The notes beneath the pieces were generated by a model. The model did no database searches, was not told the origin of the DNA, and worked only from the letters and a program-made list of their open reading frames with translations. A stretch of DNA of 64,000 nucleotides, from positions 1 through 64,000 of the forward strand of contig QKGS01000079.1 in NCBI GenBank assembly GCA_003250355.1, written 5' to 3'. The stretch is from Bacteroidota bacterium (GTDB taxonomy: Bacteria > Bacteroidota > Bacteroidia > Bacteroidales > SZUA-534). Below, in pieces: positions 62,010 through 64,000 of the stretch. Both the position numbers and the translations under genes were made by a program. How positions within the stretch are numbered: the first letter of the stretch is position 1; every line of letters starts with the position of its first letter.

Positions 62010-64000
62010 ATGAGTGTAATAGATAATATTTTAACCAAGATATTTGGTAATAAATCAGACAGAGACATAAAAGAAATAATGCCATTTGTAGAAGCTGCAA
62101 AAGAAGCATATTCAAAACTTAGCTTATTATCGAACGATGATTTGAGAAGCAAATCTACAGAACTAAAGCAAATAATTTCAGACTTTATTATTGAAGAAAA
62201 TAACGAGATTTCTGAATTAAAAAAGAAACTCGACTCTGATGATATTCAAATTGAAGAGCGTGAAGATATTTACAAGGAAATTGATACTATTGAGACTAAA
62301 ATAGATATTAAAATTCAGGAAATTCTTGACAATATTCTTCCCGAAGCATTTGCCCTTATTAAAGAAACAGCACGTCGCTTTGCTGAAAACGAAATAGTAG
62401 AAGTTACTGCAAATGATTTTGACAAAGGACTTGCGGCTATACGTAATAACATAGAAATTAAAAACGATAAAGCTTTATGGAGTAACACATGGATTGCAGG
62501 CGGAAATCCTGTTACTTGGGATATGATTCACTACGACGTACAGTTAATAGGTGGAGTAGCTCTTCATAAAGGGAAAATATCGGAAATGGCTACCGGCGAA
62601 GGTAAAACACTAGTAGCTACATTACCTGTATTTTTAAATGCATTAACAGGAAGAGGTGTACATGTAGTTACTGTCAACGACTATCTTGCAAAACGTGACT
62701 CGGAGTGGATGGGACCTTTATATCAATTCCATGGTTTAAAAGTAGATTGTATCGACAAGCACCAACCAAACTCAGAGAGCAGACGTCAGGCTTATCGAGC
62801 CGATATTACTTTTGGTACAAATAATGAATTTGGATTCGACTACCTGCGCGATAATATGGCTCTAAGTCCCGACGACCTAGTTCAACGTCGCCATAACTTT
62901 GCCATTGTCGATGAGGTTGACTCTGTTTTAATTGACGATGCCCGTACTCCATTAATAATTTCAGGTCCGGTGGCAAAAGGCGAAAACCAATTGTTCGATG
63001 ACCTTAAACCCAAGGTTACTAAATTATATCAGGAGCAGAGAAACCTTGTTACACAAGTACTATCCGATGCTAAAAAATTATTGTCGGAGGGTAAAGACGA
63101 AGAAGGTAGCTTACTGTTGTTTAGAGCTCATAAAGGTTTGCCTAAAAATAAAGCTCTAATTAAATATTTGAGTGAGCCTGGAGTGAAAGTTATGATGCAA
63201 AAAACCGAAAACCTGTATATGCAGGAAAATGGTAAAAACATGCATAAAGTAACCGATGACCTTTTCTTTGTGATTGATGAAAAGCAGAACTCTATTGAAC
63301 TTACCGAAAAAGGTATAGACCTTATTTCAGGCGATGCTGAAGACCATAATTTCTTTGTATTACCAGATGTTGGTGCAGAAATAGCAGAACTTGAAAAACA
63401 AAATTTAAGTGTTCAAGAAAAAGTTGCTGAAAAAGACTCTTTAATTCAAGACTATGCTGTAAAATCGGAAAGAGTACATACTATAAACCAGCTTCTTAAA
63501 GCATATGCCATGTTTGAAAAAGATGTGGAATATGTTGTAATGGATAATAAAGTAAAAATAGTTGATGAGCAAACCGGTCGAATAATGGAAGGTCGCAGGT
63601 ATTCCGACGGATTACATCAGGCTATTGAAGCTAAAGAAAATGTAAAAGTAGAAGCAGCAACACAAACTTTTGCAACCATAACATTGCAAAACTACTTTAG
63701 AATGTACAACAAACTGGCTGGTATGACAGGTACTGCTGAAACAGAAGCCGGCGAATTTTGGGATATTTATAAGCTTGATGTTGTTGTAATCCCAACAAAC
63801 CGCCCAATTCAAAGAAAAGACATGAATGATTTGGTTTATAAAACAACCAGAGAAAAATATAATGCGGTAATTGATGAAGTTGTCAAACTTGTAGAAAAGA
63901 ATCGTCCGGTACTTGTAGGTACTACTTCGGTTGAAGTATCAGAACTATTGAGCCGGATGTTAAAAATGCGCGGCATAAAACACAATGTACTTAATGCTAA
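62010..64000 (+). CDS. secA: Preprotein translocase ATPase SecA (3' end outside window)
   Basis: At least 663 residues are visible from ATG 62010; no stop before the window ends. N-terminus [23 protein letters not shown], then a charged insertion (about 55-125) typical of Bacteroidota SecA. NBD1 Walker [44 protein letters not shown], motif [23 protein letters not shown]; pre-protein cross-linking region; [39 protein letters not shown] and the beginning of NBD2 ([13 protein letters not shown]). Drives Sec export, needed for the many signal-peptide proteins here. Confidence 0.97.
   Translation, partial: MSVIDNILTKIFGNKSDRDIKEIMPFVEAAKEAYSKLSLLSNDDLRSKSTELKQIISDFIIEENNEISELKKKLDSDDIQIEEREDIYKEIDTIETKIDIKIQEILDNILPEAFALIKETARRFAENEIVEVTANDFDKGLAAIRNNIEIKNDKALWSNTWIAGGNPVTWDMIHYDVQLIGGVALHKGKISEMATGEGKTLVATLPVFLNALTGRGVHVVTVNDYLAKRDSEWMGPLYQFHGLKVDCIDKHQPNSESRRQAYRADITFGTNNEFGFDYLRDNMALSPDDLVQRRHNFAIVDEVDSVLIDDARTPLIISGPVAKGENQLFDDLKPKVTKLYQEQRNLVTQVLSDAKKLLSEGKDEEGSLLLFRAHKGLPKNKALIKYLSEPGVKVMMQKTENLYMQENGKNMHKVTDDLFFVIDEKQNSIELTEKGIDLISGDAEDHNFFVLPDVGAEIAELEKQNLSVQEKVAEKDSLIQDYAVKSERVHTINQLLKAYAMFEKDVEYVVMDNKVKIVDEQTGRIMEGRRYSDGLHQAIEAKENVKVEAATQTFATITLQNYFRMYNKLAGMTGTAETEAGEFWDIYKLDVVVIPTNRPIQRKDMNDLVYKTTREKYNAVIDEVVKLVEKNRPVLVGTTSVEVSELLSRMLKMRGIKHNVLNA

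Noticed and set aside
61813-62152. Short open frames on both strands between RNA 2 and the beginning of secA
   Set aside because: One overlaps the 3' arm of RNA 2 and the secA promoter, the other is antisense to secA; neither shows a protein-like pattern.

Overview
The window is AT-rich chromosomal DNA from a member of the Bacteroidota, most like an anaerobic, probably marine, Bacteroidales-type bacterium. The evidence is: promoters of the phylum's TTG-N19-TAnnTTTG form; a short 286-residue RpoD; TonB-dependent transport; type IX secretion (T9SS) C-terminal signals on a zinc carboxypeptidase and on a GH86-like agarase/porphyranase; the rpmB-rpmG-DUF4295-ftsY-rimO block; and a four-subunit NAD-linked [FeFe]-hydrogenase operon typical of anaerobic fermenters. 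The taxonomic and habitat reading is inference.

Layout. 1-410: tail of an IS1182-type transposase. 434-11553: transketolase, a START-domain protein, YchF, a secreted M14 carboxypeptidase, a PafA-type phosphatase homologue with an altered active site, a histidine kinase and a TonB-dependent receptor. 11696-18516: hydrogenase region, with DRTGG, PHP and HATPase accessory genes and then hndB-hydB-hydA-hydC. 18646-20642: a SiaC-like protein, an alpha/beta hydrolase and an orphan Nif11-like peptide. 20772-30213: a cell-surface locus with a lipoprotein, a 1177-residue outer-membrane protein ending in OmpA, two small secreted beta-rich proteins, a TPR-SpoIIE phosphatase, a periplasmic chaperone-like protein and a YwqK-repeat protein. 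30464-35307: tRNA-Pro, lipA, an enoyl-CoA hydratase, dus, DUF302 and rpoD. 35655-40555: dapF, then a tandem SiaB, SiaC, an amidotransferase and a second TPR-SpoIIE phosphatase. 40684-47194: gyrB, rimO, ftsY, DUF4295, rpmG, rpmB and a patatin. 47295-53656: GH86-like enzyme, a PLP enzyme, a YwqK protein, mnmA and a degenerate DEAD-box protein. 53753-56890: a DNA-metabolism pair facing a LexA-like regulator across a perfect operator palindrome. 56902-60822: a metallophosphoesterase and three secreted proteins of unknown role. 60823-64000: two homologous structured RNAs, then secA, which runs off the window.

Connections. Two phosphatases with the SiaA-type catalytic domain, a double SiaB kinase and two SiaC substrates together make a dispersed partner-switching network; no SiaD cyclase is present. 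One of the phosphatases sits inside the surface locus, whose parts (chaperone-like protein, small beta-rich subunits, large barrel with a peptidoglycan anchor, transcriptional attenuator after the major subunit) are those expected of a chaperone/usher-like fibre system. No close described match is recognised.

The most unusual non-coding signals are (i) intergenic arrays phased at exactly seven bases whose unit changes along the array and which often begin right after a stop codon, (ii) a composite dispersed repeat built on such an array, present in two long copies and one partial copy, and (iii) the RNA pair before secA. All alignments, foldings and family assignments were done by eye from the sequence and from memory of the families; no searches were run.
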